Positions 1 through 11,864 of a stretch of DNA of 64,000 nt are shown one piece after another. The stretch is from positions 13,638,787 through 13,702,786 of the forward strand of contig NC_067195.1 of NCBI RefSeq assembly GCF_000699445.3, written 5' to 3'. The number at the start of each line of letters is the position of its first letter. Position 1 is the stretch's first letter. The notes below the pieces were generated by a model, which had not been told where the DNA came from, ran no database searches, and saw nothing but the letters and a program-made list of their open reading frames with translations. Origin of the DNA: Schistosoma haematobium (taxonomy: Eukaryota > Platyhelminthes > Trematoda > Strigeidida > Schistosomatidae). Both the position numbers and the translations under genes were made by a program.

Positions 1-354
1 ATTTACTGGTGTGGTGTTCTGCTTTTCAACTGAGTAGTTCGTTCATCTCCCATAGAAGAATTATTAGTGGGCGAATCATCAGAATTCTAATCGTAACCGT
101 GTCCTTGGTTTAGCTTCCACTTGTTCCACTTGTCTATTATAGACTTGTTGATAATCTATCGAAATGTGGTTTTCCCTTAAAAATATATATTGCAGCTCGA
201 TAGATTTTGTTTGTGACATTCTCTATTAGTGAAATAATCTCAGTATTTACCATTGTTAGTTTGCACACTTATTCAATTTTATTCTATTTTCTGGATATTT
301 GCTGGCTTGAGGGAGTCCTCCAGTCTCCCATCATCTTTCTTCTCACAGAAGGAT
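1..354. other. Unique flank left of the inverted repeat; no gene seen
   Basis: This AT-rich stretch has no convincing coding exon or recognisable repeat. It stops sharing sequence with the mirror copy at position 354, which defines the outer edge of the left inverted-repeat arm. Confidence 0.6.
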
Positions 355-2164
355 GTCACCAAGTAACTTATCTACCTGCTATACCCTTTCCTAATTTGCT
401 AACTGACGGTCAGAACCATATGTCTGAATTTTGTTTCAGTAAAGTGAATGTTGTGACAGACGATCACCACTCTGCTAGTGTAAATAGGCTCTAGCTGTGT
501 GATACATTTATTGTCTTGAAGAGACTGTTGTTTATGCGTCAGTGATTTTAATTGATTATTTCAACGAACTGAAGTATGTGGGACAAGTGAAATCCGTCAA
601 AATCATTTCGTAAAATAGAACACACTGACAAAACTATAAGGTTTATTTAAACAATAATCTAATCTACATTAATTAATCAACATCAAATTTAGGAGATTTC
701 ATGTGTACCTGAAATCAAAGGTGAGTTTACTCATTAATATGGTCGTCAATGAAATAGTTTGTATTGATTATGTAATACTGTGAAACAACAAGGAGAACAT
801 GAATGCAAGTGTAAGTAAGACTTTGCAGAACAATTGATAATAATCCGAGTAGTTTCAACCAGTCAATGTTGTTTGCCTTTCAATCATTCGAACAATCGTT
901 CACACAGATGCATATTTCATCCAATGCAGAGTCGTTCTGATTTCATAATCACTTGTGGATGGCACTCATCACTGGGTAGTTGTTTATATTTCCCACTGAG
1001 ATCTTACTGTAAAATCAACTGTAATGAAGTCGATAGAAACTTCACAAGTATGGTTCTGATGAAACCAAGATCTGTAGATTGATAAGACAGTTGATGCACT
1101 TTTTATCACTGTATCGGAAATGCTTTATCACCATTGATGTAATCATCAATTTTTGTAAATGCATTAGTCAAACGAAGAAACTCGACTCTGTGAAACTGAG
1201 ACATTTGTGAGAGACAGCACTTTATGTCTCCAGGGATTGTATTCCTACGTAATTTGATATTTTAAGAAAAGTAGACTCATTGAAATTGTGATTAGTAGAC
1301 TCATTGAATTAAACCAAATTTCCCCACAGTACATTTTATACATTTATCAACACTTCAGCAAACAATTATTGTTCACTGTTCTTTCTTAATTTTACCTGTT
1401 CAGTGATGGCAATCTATTGCACAGTAAGTGTTTAGTGTTTGTAAATGTATTATCGATAAGCTGTCTAAACATGGTATCCAACTACTTGATTCAATATAGG
1501 AGTGAGTTTAGTGTGATTTGTTATTTCTTAACTGTTCGGTGAGTACAATTGTGTTTCATTTTCAACTTTGATGGTTATCATTGAAAATGGTGTAATGAAA
1601 AGCGATAAAAGCGTAATTAATTTGACTAGACTAGAAAAATATCAGTGTTGCACACTACAATAGTATTCGTGATGGTTATGATTGTTAATACAAAGTAACT
1701 CTTGCAAATTCGTTAGTGTTCATGTGTAGTTATTCAGATGTAAATACTTTATTCAATGTAGAATAGATACATATTGCACAGACATCCTTTATTGTGGTTA
1801 GTATTATCTTTGATTAGGAGAATGTGACAAACTAAACAAGGTCTAATTGTGCATGTAAGAGGAATTATATATAAGTTAATTAATTTATAAATGATATTTG
1901 TTCGACCAATAATTCTCTGGATAATCATGTAATAACTAACTGTACCTACAATAATTCCCTTACGTTTAGCTAACATATACTTAAAATATTGTACAAATAG
2001 ATAAAATTATCGTTTAGATAATACAATTACAAAATTATTTTCATTCATTGAAGAGCTAACAAAAGATTTATATACTGTTGAAAATTCGATACTGACTTTC
2101 GAGTATTGACAATAACCTCATTGTGAAGATTTTATATTCAACCTGATTTTACTGACATTGCGGT

Positions 2165-2400
2165 GCGTGCTACTTATATTGATATAAGTAGTATATTATG
2201 CGAGTCAGAAATGTAATGTACGGCAGCAGAAGATGAGGGAAGATCAAGAAAACAAGAGCGGAAATAGAATGTAATTGTGTATGAAAAGGCGAGGGCAATG
2301 AAGTCTGAGGCATTTTGGAACAATTGGTGGACATTTTGCAAATTAACGATTTGATATATGGTTCTCAGATTTTGTTGAGATGCTCTGTAATTTTGTGTTA
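2165..2400 (-). repeat. Dispersed repeat copy inside the left arm
   Basis: This is the mirror of 21,137-21,372. It resembles 6,471-6,665 in a shared order of short blocks: an ACAAAATTACAGAG start, a TTCATTG segment, a CT-rich CTCTTCCTTTCTCGATCTTC-like stretch, and a palindromic ACTTATAT...ATATAAGTAG end. The family is not identified. Confidence 0.5.
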
Positions 2401-2833
2401 GGTACTTTCGATCGTCCCCATTCGTGTTCTGTTCACTACAACATATTCATTTGTTAAATAGTTAAAATGCAACTCCTTACAAATTGTTCATATCAACTCA
2501 CAGAATTTGAAATCACTAAGCGTTTCCTAAATTATGTGTAATTGATAGAGATTTTGACTGAATTGTTCTAACTTTTATTCTCACCGACAATTGACTAATT
2601 AGTCTGTGTTTCCAAAAATTTAATAATTGTTTGTTATCATTGGAAGTAACCTTAACATTTGTTCAAGCTTTTGGTCAAACAATATGAATTGAGGAAAACG
2701 GTCTTTATGAGATGAAATGTAGTGAATCAGACTTCGGTAAGAAATTGAGAAGTGATTGATTCCTCATCCTTCCATTTCTAAAGATAAATGCATGATATTC
2801 TGGCAAGCTCACTCACTTCACAGCTGATGCTGC

Positions 2834-2862
2834 TGATGATGATGATGATCATCATCATCATT
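2834..2862. repeat. (GAT)n/(ATC)n palindrome
   Basis: Alternating GAT and ATC runs form a short perfect palindrome that can fold into a hairpin. The mirror copy lies at about 20,675-20,703. It lies in the intron after the second 33-nt micro-exon. Confidence 0.7.
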
Positions 2863-3159
2863 GTAATATAATAATTGGTTATTGTTGTTTTGAGTGTTTT
2901 GAGGAATAATGCGACCGCTAATTTGAATAGAATAGTGATTTCGAATATATGAGACTGAATAATATGCTTACCGGTTGCATTTGTTGTGCTGTTATTGTAA
3001 GTATCTGAAAACACAAATAATGTGTAGATATACATAAATATGGCGCACGAATAATTGCATTTTACGGTGCTGAACGTCTGCTTTTGCGATGTTGTATTCG
3101 TGGGCTTGATACTTACTGATTTGAAGTGATTCAGTAAAATGTGTACTAACGGAAACGAG

Positions 3160-3162
<3 letters not shown>

Positions 3163-3218
<56 letters not shown>
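3163..3218. repeat. (TA)n microsatellite
   Basis: An uninterrupted TA run of about 56 bp. The corresponding run in the right arm (20,314-20,373) differs slightly in length and accounts for part of the offset between the arms. Confidence 0.95.
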
Positions 3219-3221
<3 letters not shown>

Positions 3222-4680
3222 AGCAATGCATGTCCTGTAATTTCTCTACGGTTATTCATCCATCTACGACACAGATCTGTGACGTGGAAAAAATGACAAG
3301 GTTTGCGAGAGGAAAATGAGTGTAATAGGTAGAAACATTGTTGATTAATTCAATATGCAAGGTAAAGATAACCAAAAGTATCTCTACAGGAAATTTATGC
3401 TTCTGAAATTCGGTTGTTCATTCATCACTCAGAATCTTCGTCAATTCATCAGACGTATAAATTCATTCAAGGTGTCGACAATAAAATTTTGCGCACCATA
3501 ACATACCGATTTCAAATAACGTGGCATCTGAATCTGAAACTGAAATCGCAAACATCGAAACTGTTATTACTTATCCAATAAAGGTTAACTATTTAACAAA
3601 TCGAAATCACACTACAATGAGTCGTATTGCAAAACAAATATGTTTCTGTATTGTTGGCTGAATTTCATCCACAATCTTATTTGGAAGAAAAAGCTTACCC
3701 GATTACGTCTTCACGTCGAGTGGTGAAACAAATAGCTTCCAGTTATTACTAACGAGCGATAGTCTCTAAAATCACTTACTCTTTCGTCACCGTACAGACA
3801 TTTGGACTGGTGAACAGCTTGAACACGCAGGAGTGAAGACATGCAACGCTCCCGACAGACTTAACATCAAACAAAGTCTCTTCATCACTGAGAGACAATC
3901 AAACTACTGAAAGTGAACTTTGTCCACTTTCAAATTATGAAAAACAACCAGTCGACCAATTACTTGCTGACCATGAGGCAAACGAAAATAAAGCAACTAT
4001 ATAAAATAAGATGTGAAATAGGATTTCACATCGGTCTATTACTGTTTGGTTACTAAAGACAACACAGCTTGAGAAGCTACATTGCATGTTGCATGAATTT
4101 TTGTGTGGATTCACGAAAACTCTTCATTCCATGGTTGAGACTTTTACCACTTCAGAAACAACATCACTGAACTGTCCTCCAGTTGTTTCCCATTCACTGA
4201 ATGATGTCTCATATTTTCGTATGATATCCAGTTGATCTACCCACATACACAGCTTGTCGCAGATTATTGAACATGGGAAATTATTTATGCCTCAACTCGA
4301 ATAGTTCTCCACTATAAATAATTTAGGAAGTCACGAACAAAATCGAGACAGTAGTTCATGTGAAACCATCCAAACACCATTCAATACTCAACATAATCAA
4401 GCAACTTACCAAATGAACCCCAAATTCCAGCTTTTACATATAAGGAAAGAAGTGAATAGTGATTACATTTATGCAGCAATTATTTAAAATGACATGGTCG
4501 TTTATGAAGTAATTGAATCTATCAGCTCAAATACTGTATTATTAACTCAATAGTACAGTCGAATTGGTACAGTTTTGAGTTGTACCAAACCGTGTTTTAA
4601 CTGCTGAACTCTGTCAACAAACTCTTTCAACAAGTTAATGTAAAATATGCGGTTCATGTTTCAAAATTGTTTCTCACACA

Positions 4681-5594
4681 CACAGATTGCTCAGACATTT
4701 TCAGATGTCTGGTGTATCGCAAAACTTATGTATATTGTAGTGGCTTAGTTTCGTTAACCAATCACCTTAATAATCGTTATTGTTATCAATCCTAACTGTG
4801 TTTGGAATCAGAAGGCAATAGGAAGTCGCGACTACAGCTTTTTAGTGGATAGCACAGGTTACATTGAGAGGATTTTGAGCAGAGATCCGAATGTGTGTGT
4901 GTGAGCGAATAGAGAGTCAAACCTATGGTCGAATCGAATTAAGGCGTAGCTAGGCATAGAAAAGGTTTATAATAGGATTCGAGTTCATATATACATGGGG
5001 AAGAGACTGATTAATCGAGCGACGTTTAGGCGATTAACATTTTAGCTAGAGAGATATGTGCGTAGGCTGTCACATGTGATCAAGCGTACTCGTTTATGTA
5101 TACATGATAGTGATCGTAGTATTACAAAGAAATACGCAAATTGTTACTGTTTGAATAACACTGTCTATTGAGTAAGTTAATAAAAGGGCTTAACAAAAAC
5201 TAACCATAATTGAAATTGGATGTAGGAGATTTGCTATAATAACTCGCCCTTAAAACAGAGTTGTATGAAAAAAATCTGTGTTTGCACAAAGTTTGGTAAA
5301 TTGAATAGAATAATTACGATCGTTAGAAAATATCGATTTCTACAAAATTAAGATAAAGCCAATGTGTATGCTAAAATTAGTATTGCATATCTGAGTACAC
5401 GCACGAGCGTAAGACGAGATAAAGTAATGTTGAAAGACCAGACCTATATGGTTTCGCTTTCAAATGACTATACATATAAGCGTAAAGGTATACAAAATAT
5501 GTCGAGTTTTATAATACATAACATAAGCGTAATAATGCGTGCGTACACAGCAAAGAGGAAGAAACACGATCTACGTCAAAAATAGTGAACATTA
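4681..5594. other. Non-coding segment between inverted repeat and Gypsy integrase remnant
   Basis: No gene was recognised. It lies downstream of the integrase remnant on the minus strand, so it may include the 3' end or LTR of that Gypsy element. No second LTR or target duplication was found to prove this. A TA-rich stretch and a few short open frames have no recognisable domain. Confidence 0.4.
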
Positions 5595-6430
5595 TTAATT
5601 TAAACTTGTGGCTATATACCGCTGCAACCATTTAACTCTTCGACCATATCTCGTCGTTATTGGGGCCTCTTCTCTTTGCTTCATTTGCATCGTTGATGTT
5701 AGAGATTCGTGTTTCGGTGATGTTACTGTCTTTGAAGGATCTTCACTGTTCGGTTGATAATTGCTTTCATTGAAACCTGGTTTAACTTGATCGATGCTAA
5801 TTACATCTATCTTTCCAGCTTTTTCTACGGTAACTGTTTTATCTGTCGTCGTAATCACTTTCAACGGTTGTAGAGATGGTTGTGCATTATGTCTTGCAAT
5901 GAATACTTGGATGTTATTATATAGTTGCTGCGGTACGAACACTCGTCGTTGTTGTAGCCTGGGAAGCGTTATTTTTAAATCGTTCATGGGCTTTGTTAGG
6001 CTCTGCACGTAGTTGGATATATCAGCCGGAATACTTTTACTTGGAGCAAAAATTCTCTGGGTAAACGTAGAGTAGCTCCATACACCAACTTTGCTAAACA
6101 ACATCTCATATCCTGTTTAATTGTTCTTTTTAAACCCAACATGACTAGAGGAAGCTTATTGACCCAATCGTCGTAGACAGTCGTAAAAGACGGTTTTAAC
6201 TGCCTATGCAGTTGTTCAACCATACTGTTTGCCATCGGATGGTAGGATGTCGTGCGAATACGTTTAATTGTGAGGAGTTCCGTAAGCTGCTGGGAGAGGC
6301 GACTTCCGAATTAACCTCCTCTATCAATTCTGATATTTACTGACACGCCATAACAAGAAATCCAGTTCTCTATAAGGGTTTTAGTTACAGACTCGTCTGA
6401 AGTATCTTTTAATGGTACCGCTGTAGTAAA
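5595..6430 (-). pseudogene. Ty3/Gypsy integrase remnant (3' end of pol)
   Basis: Minus-strand translation gives a broken integrase. A core region at about 6,430-6,240 contains an SYHPMANSMVEQLHRQLKPS block, the usual sequence around the catalytic glutamate. It continues into a KLPLVMLGL-type segment (6,235-5,996) and then, after a frameshift, into a C-terminal region (6,104-5,595) ending near a QVKPGF motif. At least one stop (near 6,315) and one frameshift break it, and nothing 5' of the core survives. It differs from the neighbouring Gypsy element at 6,690-9,060, so two separate insertions are represented. It is a fossil inside the spacer of the inverted repeat. Confidence 0.85.
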
Positions 6431-6470
6431 GGAGAACACCGGTGAGAGCAACCGACTATATTTAGCACAA

Positions 6471-6665
6471 AATTACAGAGTTACTTGGTAAAATAGAAAA
6501 ATCATACTGTAATATTTCATTTGGAAAATTGTCTCAAACTTCATTGTTCCTGAATTCCCGTACCAATTGCTTTCTGTTACCGCTCTTCCTTTCTCGATCT
6601 TCTCAATCTTCCGCTGTCAGACACTTTATTTACTACCTATGTCGCTATAAGTAGTACACAACACA
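6471..6665 (+). repeat. Dispersed repeat copy between two Gypsy remnants
   Basis: Block order matches the copies in both inverted-repeat arms: ACAAAATTACAGAG, then CTTCATTG, then a CT-rich CTCTTCCTTTC segment, then TACTAC...TAAGTAG. It separates the two Gypsy remnants. Whether it is an LTR fragment or an independent short element cannot be decided from this window. Confidence 0.45.
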
Positions 6666-6689
6666 CACGTCCTCCCTTTTAATAAGCTG

Positions 6690-9060
6690 TTCTCGCAGTC
6701 TTTCCGATCACCGTACCGCTGCCTTCTTTAGTGTTGTTAGTGACTCACACTCATGGTAACCTTTAGTCCATCTCTGTAGTTGACTGGCATTTACGCGCTT
6801 CTGCTTCTCTTCTCTCCGGATCGATTAAACCGAGCCACGTCTCTGTTGGACAGTGTACGGTCCTTCCCACTTCGGGATCAGCTTTCCTGACCATGATCCC
6901 CCTGCGATGTTACCTTTCCGTGCTCTACACTTTGCCAGGTCCCCTACTGCAAAAGGTTTCCATATCCTTCTTTGCTGTTCCGCCTTCTTTGCGTCTGATA
7001 TTTGTTTCTTTTTCCCGTTCCTTATTGCCTCCCTCCTCTCTTCCCGTAATCTTGTTGTCGTCCACTTCTGTTGTTGTGGCCAAGTCTTATTACGTATTGG
7101 AAGTCGTGGCTGCCTTCCATATATTAGCAGAAGAGTTGACTTCTTGGTTGTTCCTTGTGTGGAGGAACGATGTGCCAGCAAAATCAACGGTAACTCTTTT
7201 TCCCGATTTCCTCCTTTAGATGCTAATCATTCCTTTAACGTCAGGTTGTTTCTTTCTGTAAGCCCGTTCGTTTGAGGTATGCTCTTCATGCCAAACTGCT
7301 TTAGACGGGCTTTAAACTCGTCACTTACAAAACAGGAACCCTGGTCGGTTATTATCATTTTTGGTACTCCATGATACGTTACACTATGCCGGACTACTAA
7401 TTCGGTCACTGTTTTCGCCCTTTGGTCTGTAATGGGTACAGGATCTACTCACAGTGTACCATGTTCCATCATCACTAGCAGGTGCTGGTTACCACTCACC
7501 TTCTATTTAAACGGTCCCATCACATCCACCGACCATAGATCACCGATTGCGGCTACTGGGATTGACTGTAATGGTGGTTGTGTGTATCGATCATTAGTTG
7601 GCACTACTAGCAAGTTAACACGTATTGGGCCACATCATCTCTCACGCCTGACCAGTATGCACTTTGTCGTAGTAAATCCGTCGTTCTTACGATACCTGAA
7701 TGCTCTACCTGGTGACACCTATGTATCTTCTCACGCCGCTAGTCTTTCGGAATCACAGACAACCAAATTTTGTCATCGCCCTTTCAGATCAGGGCTCCAT
7801 ATGCGTTCACCTTCAGTCTTTCCATTTGCCGGAGCAACATTTATACCTCCTTCTCCATTGCTCGTTTGCTGAAGTCTGCTCCCTCTTTTATCACTCTGAT
7901 TACCTCTCGAAGTTTAGGGTCAGCTTTCTGCTGCTGGAGGGGTTCTAGTGGGTCTCGCTCCATACTATTCGCTGCGTATGCTGTCAATGAAAGCTCGGCT
8001 TCAATGTCTGATCTTGATAAGTATTCCACCATTACTTTTTCCTTTACTGGAACATGGCCGATACTGAAGTCGTACTTCTGCAGACGTATCATCCATCTCA
8101 CCAACTTCCCACAGAGGTCTCTTTCTGTTTTCAGCCACTGCAGGGGTTTATGGTCAGTCTCGATGTGGAATCGTCTACCTAAAAGGTACGATCTCCATTT
8201 TTCTACTGTCCACACAATTGCTAAACACTCCTTTTCAGTCGTTGAATATTTCTGTTCGGCGGGTGTGAGAAATCGACTCGCGTATTCCACCCCTCCATGA
8301 GACTGACTAAAGACGGCACCTACATCATGATCACTTGAGTCTGTGGTCACTGTGAACGGTTTCTTGGATTCAGTCTCATCGTCATCTATTGATCGTCCAG
8401 CATGCTTTTGATTCGGTTGAACGTTTGTTAAGCTGTATCTTACTTACTTACTTACGCCTGTTACTCCCAATGGAGCATAGGCCGCAGACCAGCATTCTCC
8501 AACCCACTCTGTCCTCGGCCTTCTTTTCCAGTTCCATCCAATTATTGTTCATTTTTCTCATGTCTATTTCCATTTCTCGGCGTAATGTGTTCTTTGGTCT
8601 TCCTCTTTTTTCTTCATCATGGACGGAGTATGGCAGAAGCTCCCCTGAAGCTAGTCTTTGTTGTCCAACTTTCGTCCAACGTGTTTCACTGATCCCAAGC
8701 GCCTCTAGTTTGTATCTCCTCACTTCTGCAGCAATTTGGACGACTCTCCCACAATGTACGACCATTCCATGTACTTAAGTAAATGGTTGCTCTGGTTGTC
8801 AGAAGAGACGACGGCCTCGTGACTTCCGAAGGAACTAGGCTGTTGAGCTGTATCAGTCCACGTAAACTTAGTGCTGCTCAACAACTTCTATAAGGGTGTT
8901 GCTATTTCGTTGAAGTTCATGACAAAGCGACTGTAGAACGACACACTTCCTAAGAACTGTCGCAATTTACATTTCAAATTGGGTACTGCAATGTGCTTTA
9001 TAATAGGATTTTCTCCGGCAGTGCTTTTATTTCTCCATTTCCAGGTGGGCTAATGTGTGA
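6690..9060 (-). pseudogene. Ty3/Gypsy pol remnant: RT, RNase H, integrase
   Basis: Read on the minus strand, domains appear in Gypsy order. The end of reverse transcriptase is at about 9,020-8,855 (KLRQFLGSVSFYSRF). RNase H is at 8,350-7,841 with TTDSSDHDVGAVFSQ, the conserved TEKECLAIVW block and an ETDHKPLQWL block. A degraded zinc-binding region follows at 7,840-7,420. The integrase core (7,409-7,227) has a TDQGSCFVS block and the C-terminal domain (7,187-6,825) ends with KWEGPYTV. Several stops and frameshifts are present and no gag, protease or paired LTR is visible. An RTE LINE fragment is inserted between RT and RNase H at 8,440-8,841. The element is dead. Confidence 0.9.
8440..8841 (-). 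mobile_element. RTE-type LINE insertion, internally deleted, with target-site duplication
   Basis: On the minus strand the fragment starts in the apurinic endonuclease region (TTRATIYLSTWNG, then LEALGISETRW), then jumps to the extreme C-terminus of the reverse transcriptase ORF ([12 protein letters not shown], then RVGWRMLV). Its 3' end is a CTTA/TAAG tail at 8,440-8,455. It is bracketed by 13-bp direct repeats, GTTAAGCTGTATC at 8,427-8,439 and GTTGAGCTGTATC at 8,842-8,854, with one mismatch. Removing the insert rejoins the host Gypsy RT region. Almost all of the LINE body, including the RT palm, is missing. Confidence 0.88.
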
Positions 9061-10320
9061 CTGATGTTGATTATCTCGAATTTCTCTATTTGCCATATTT
9101 CGACCCACTTCCCATCAAATTTCAATGACGTTTTCGTTGTCAATCGTTTAGTCGCACTGATTCTGTTGCAATCACATTCATTTTCATTGCTTCTGATTTC
9201 TGTAAAGTAAACATAATAGTCGATTCACATCAAGTTCACTCATTGTTGATACATTCATTTATAACTGTCAAGACAAACTATGTGGCTGACTTGCGTCTTC
9301 TCAGATCGTGACGCACAGTGACACCTGCATAATTCGTATAGGAAGGATGAGTCTCATTAGAATTACTATTATGCCTTCCCGATCACAGCAAACTAGAACG
9401 AAACTCAATTCTCAATTTCAACGCTGATTATCTCTAGCTATCTGAATTGTCAGCATGGTGCACACGATTTCGAGTAAATTGGATCAACTAGAAGAGATTT
9501 TCATTCTCACAAATATGTTCATTTGTGATTTTTGAAAAGTATAATACGATTATTTGCTGTTTTTTATTAAATCATACTTTTCAAGGGTCCACTTCCAATA
9601 AATAATACACATCACCGTATGTCTGCATTCCATTACAACAATGAATGCGTTTTGGTTCATATTGACTGAAGTGAATATAAGACAGTGTATTCAGGTTAAG
9701 AGGCCAACAGACAGTTGAAAACAATAAGATAAGATATTTATGTCTAGAAAATTCTTTGAAAACTGAAGAAAATACTGATAACACTAAGTAAGCGACATCA
9801 ATCGCAACGGAAAATGGCTGTTGCCTAGATGATGTTTTACTACCAGTTTCAGTAGTAAAGTGCCATTCAAACAATTATGCGTAGTCTGAGATAGCATCAA
9901 ACAGCAATTAGCTTTCTACAACACCAACGTCGATATCTCACGTGACGATAAAGTGAAGTTATAAGTTGGTAATCTTTCGGTGAAAACTGGCCTACTTTTC
10001 TGGAATGTGAAATCAGGTATAGATGATAGCGAAGTAATGTGAAGTAGTGAGATATCGTGTGGAATTTAAAGAATAGTATATCCACCTAGTTTAAGTTTAC
10101 TGTAGTCATGAATTTGAGGCAAATTAATTCTACCAAGATAAATTACAAATAATTCACATTCATCTTGTATTGAGATAGTTGCTCTAACTGAGCTCGATCT
10201 GAGAAAAATAGTATGTACATTCGTCAGTAGTTTATTAATTACTCAACCTGCCCGGTCACCGTGGGTTCATTAAAGTGACATAATTGGTTCTAAGTTACGT
10301 TACTTAGCCCTCGATTGACG
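9061..10320. other. Non-coding spacer; part resembles the region upstream of the MEG first exon
   Basis: No gene was recognised. The segment at about 9,490-9,700 is diverged but collinear with 16,045-16,250, upstream of the micro-exon gene. Shared blocks include ACAAATA.GT.CATTTGT, a run around ATTATTT..(T)TTTT, and GCATT...AATGAATGC.TT followed by TCATATT. This could be a relic of an older duplicate of the MEG 5' flank. The short minus-strand frames here look like chance. Confidence 0.4.
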
Positions 10321-10324
10321 GGGA

Positions 10325-11105
10325 TATCGAAAACAAATGCCGCAACTGTTCTTCATTTCTGCAGGCTGCTGAAACATTTCAAAGTGCAGACCACAGCTGT
10401 GACCTAGGCTTTCGAGACCCTAGAAGAGACGTCACACATATTTCGCTGGTTCAGTTCAAGGCAAAATGCTTGTAGTTATTGTGGATGCATTCACAAAGTG
10501 GAAATAATTACATAGCATGTCTTACTGTACAGCTTCCGAAACAAACAACGAGTTTCCTACTTTGTTTGGTTGCTTCGAAGTTCCAGAGACCTTAATGACT
10601 GACAACGGTCCACAATTCATTTCTGACTCATTTACACGTTCCAGTAGTATAAATGGAATAACACATCTACTCTCTCCACCCTATCATTCCCAATCGAATG
10701 GATAGGCAGAATGATTCATCGACACTTTAAAAAGGACATTACTTAAAGGTGCAGACGAGGAGACAGCTGGCCAAGTAATCACAAAATTTTTGACGGCTTA
10801 CAGATATACTCCCACTCCTACTGTCCTAGATTGGTAGTTTTCAGACGAATGCATGTTTGGAAGAAGTAAGTGGACTATTTTCACCTATATGTTGACACCT
10901 AAAATAGTTGGTGGGCTCAGACCAAATTCTAATATCCGAAGTTGCAACGTTAACGATAAATTTTTCGTCAAATCGTACCACGGGAAGAATTTATAGGAAC
11001 CGGGAACAAATATCAAAAGATTGAGAAGAGATTTTGATAAAGTCCGGGGAGATATTGGGACATGTATCAGGCACACGAACCAAATCCACAAAGAAAACAA
11101 AAAGA
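10325..11105 (+). pseudogene. Ty3/Gypsy integrase fragment
   Basis: Plus-strand translation shows an integrase core: VVIVDAFTKW near 10,470, LMTDNGPQFISD near 10,590-10,630 and PPYHSQSNG near 10,676-10,702. A downstream region resembles the C-terminal part of pol. In-frame stops interrupt it after the AFTKWK block, after SQSNG and further on. No LTR was found. This is a third, separate Gypsy remnant in the spacer of the inverted repeat, in the opposite orientation to the other two. Confidence 0.82.
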
Positions 11106-11864
11106 ATGATGTACACCACAGATAACCAGATGAATCTTTCATTAGAGTTAATCATAGATACATTAACAACACATACGTTCACGCATACCAGAAAGAACAG
11201 AAGATTGAACACTTGGACAAAAGAGACAACAACAAAATGGAACGCCACCGCAAACCAGTTGTCAGGCTAAAATAGACTCAAGGAGGAAATCTGATCCCGT
11301 GGAGGTGTTGGGACGGCCTTCGTGAAACATAACGGAGCCTCCAGAGGCCCTAAAGGAGCCGAAGAGTTTACGCCCCATCAGAACCAGACGACGTTTTGTA
11401 GAATATCAACGTGGCATGCTACGACTGGATGGTGGTATAACTTGCGTTCCTGCGGATTGGCTGAATAATAATAATGTCATGCTCAACGCTAATAACCATA
11501 AATAGACATGTTTTTCTGTGCATTTTTGATCCTTACCCAACAATCACTTCCCTAGCTTGTTCTGTCTTCTGATTTGCGACCGTGGAGGTTCAAAATGTTT
11601 GAGTGCTGCTGGTTGTATATCGTATTCTACGACAATCAGGTAGAGAGTGTAACAGAAATTCCATCAAATTTCTTTATTTTATAGTGTACAAACAGCAGTT
11701 GAAACATAAATTTATAAAATATATGTAACATATCAGTGAGTTGAGAAGTGAATCTCGGATAATTCTCCATTTGGTGCTATTCAGTTAATTTGAGAATGAA
11801 TAAGGAAGCAAACTAAATTATTAAATGTTTGAATGGTGAGACATCAAATAACTCCGCGTGTAGC
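11106..11864. other. No gene seen; trailing retroelement-like sequence
   Basis: The first part (to about 11,470) is less AT-rich than its surroundings and probably continues the Gypsy fragment. After that nothing is recognised. Confidence 0.4.

Larger units (their letters stand above)
642..4430 (-). pseudogene. 5'-truncated second copy of the micro-exon gene
   Basis: On the minus strand this arm repeats the last four exons of the gene at 16,882-22,848: a 21-nt micro-exon (4,410-4,430), two 33-nt micro-exons (3,507-3,539 and 2,972-3,004) and the terminal exon (689-708, stop TAA at 689-691). The AATAAA signal is at 642-647. All four exons and their splice sites are identical to the other copy. 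No signal-peptide exon or TATA box was found upstream on the minus strand, where the sequence passes straight into Gypsy remnants at 4,681. The copy is therefore probably not translated as a secreted protein, unless a distant or captured 5' exon exists. It could still be transcribed from a retroelement promoter. Confidence 0.75.
355..4680. repeat. Left arm of a 4.33-kb inverted repeat
   Basis: Read as reverse complement, this segment matches 18,850-23,182 almost base for base. Paired positions sum to 23,537 in the outer part, 23,532 near 3,507 and 23,530 near 4,410, so only small indels separate the arms. Seen differences include the length of the TA repeat, one extra A near 20,455 and one extra G near 19,680. 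The outer edge is the GTCACC at 355 and the inner edge is a CTCACACA run at 4,673-4,680. The three longest shared open frames are identical, implying a recent duplication or gene conversion between arms. The arm carries four exons of the micro-exon gene in minus orientation. Confidence 0.95.

Noticed and set aside
834..1082. 82-codon frame conserved in both arms (also 22,455-22,703 on the other strand)
   Set aside because: Conservation only reflects the recent duplication; there is no splice context or domain, and it is antisense to the MEG intron.
2992..3231. Minus-strand frame with repeated IY
   Set aside because: It is a translation of the TA microsatellite; the same applies to 43,824-44,093 and 39,632-39,814.
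8389..8778. Plus-strand frame with AFDSVERLL that resembles a LINE RT motif
   Set aside because: It is a chance reading across the Gypsy/RTE junction; both real elements run on the minus strand here.
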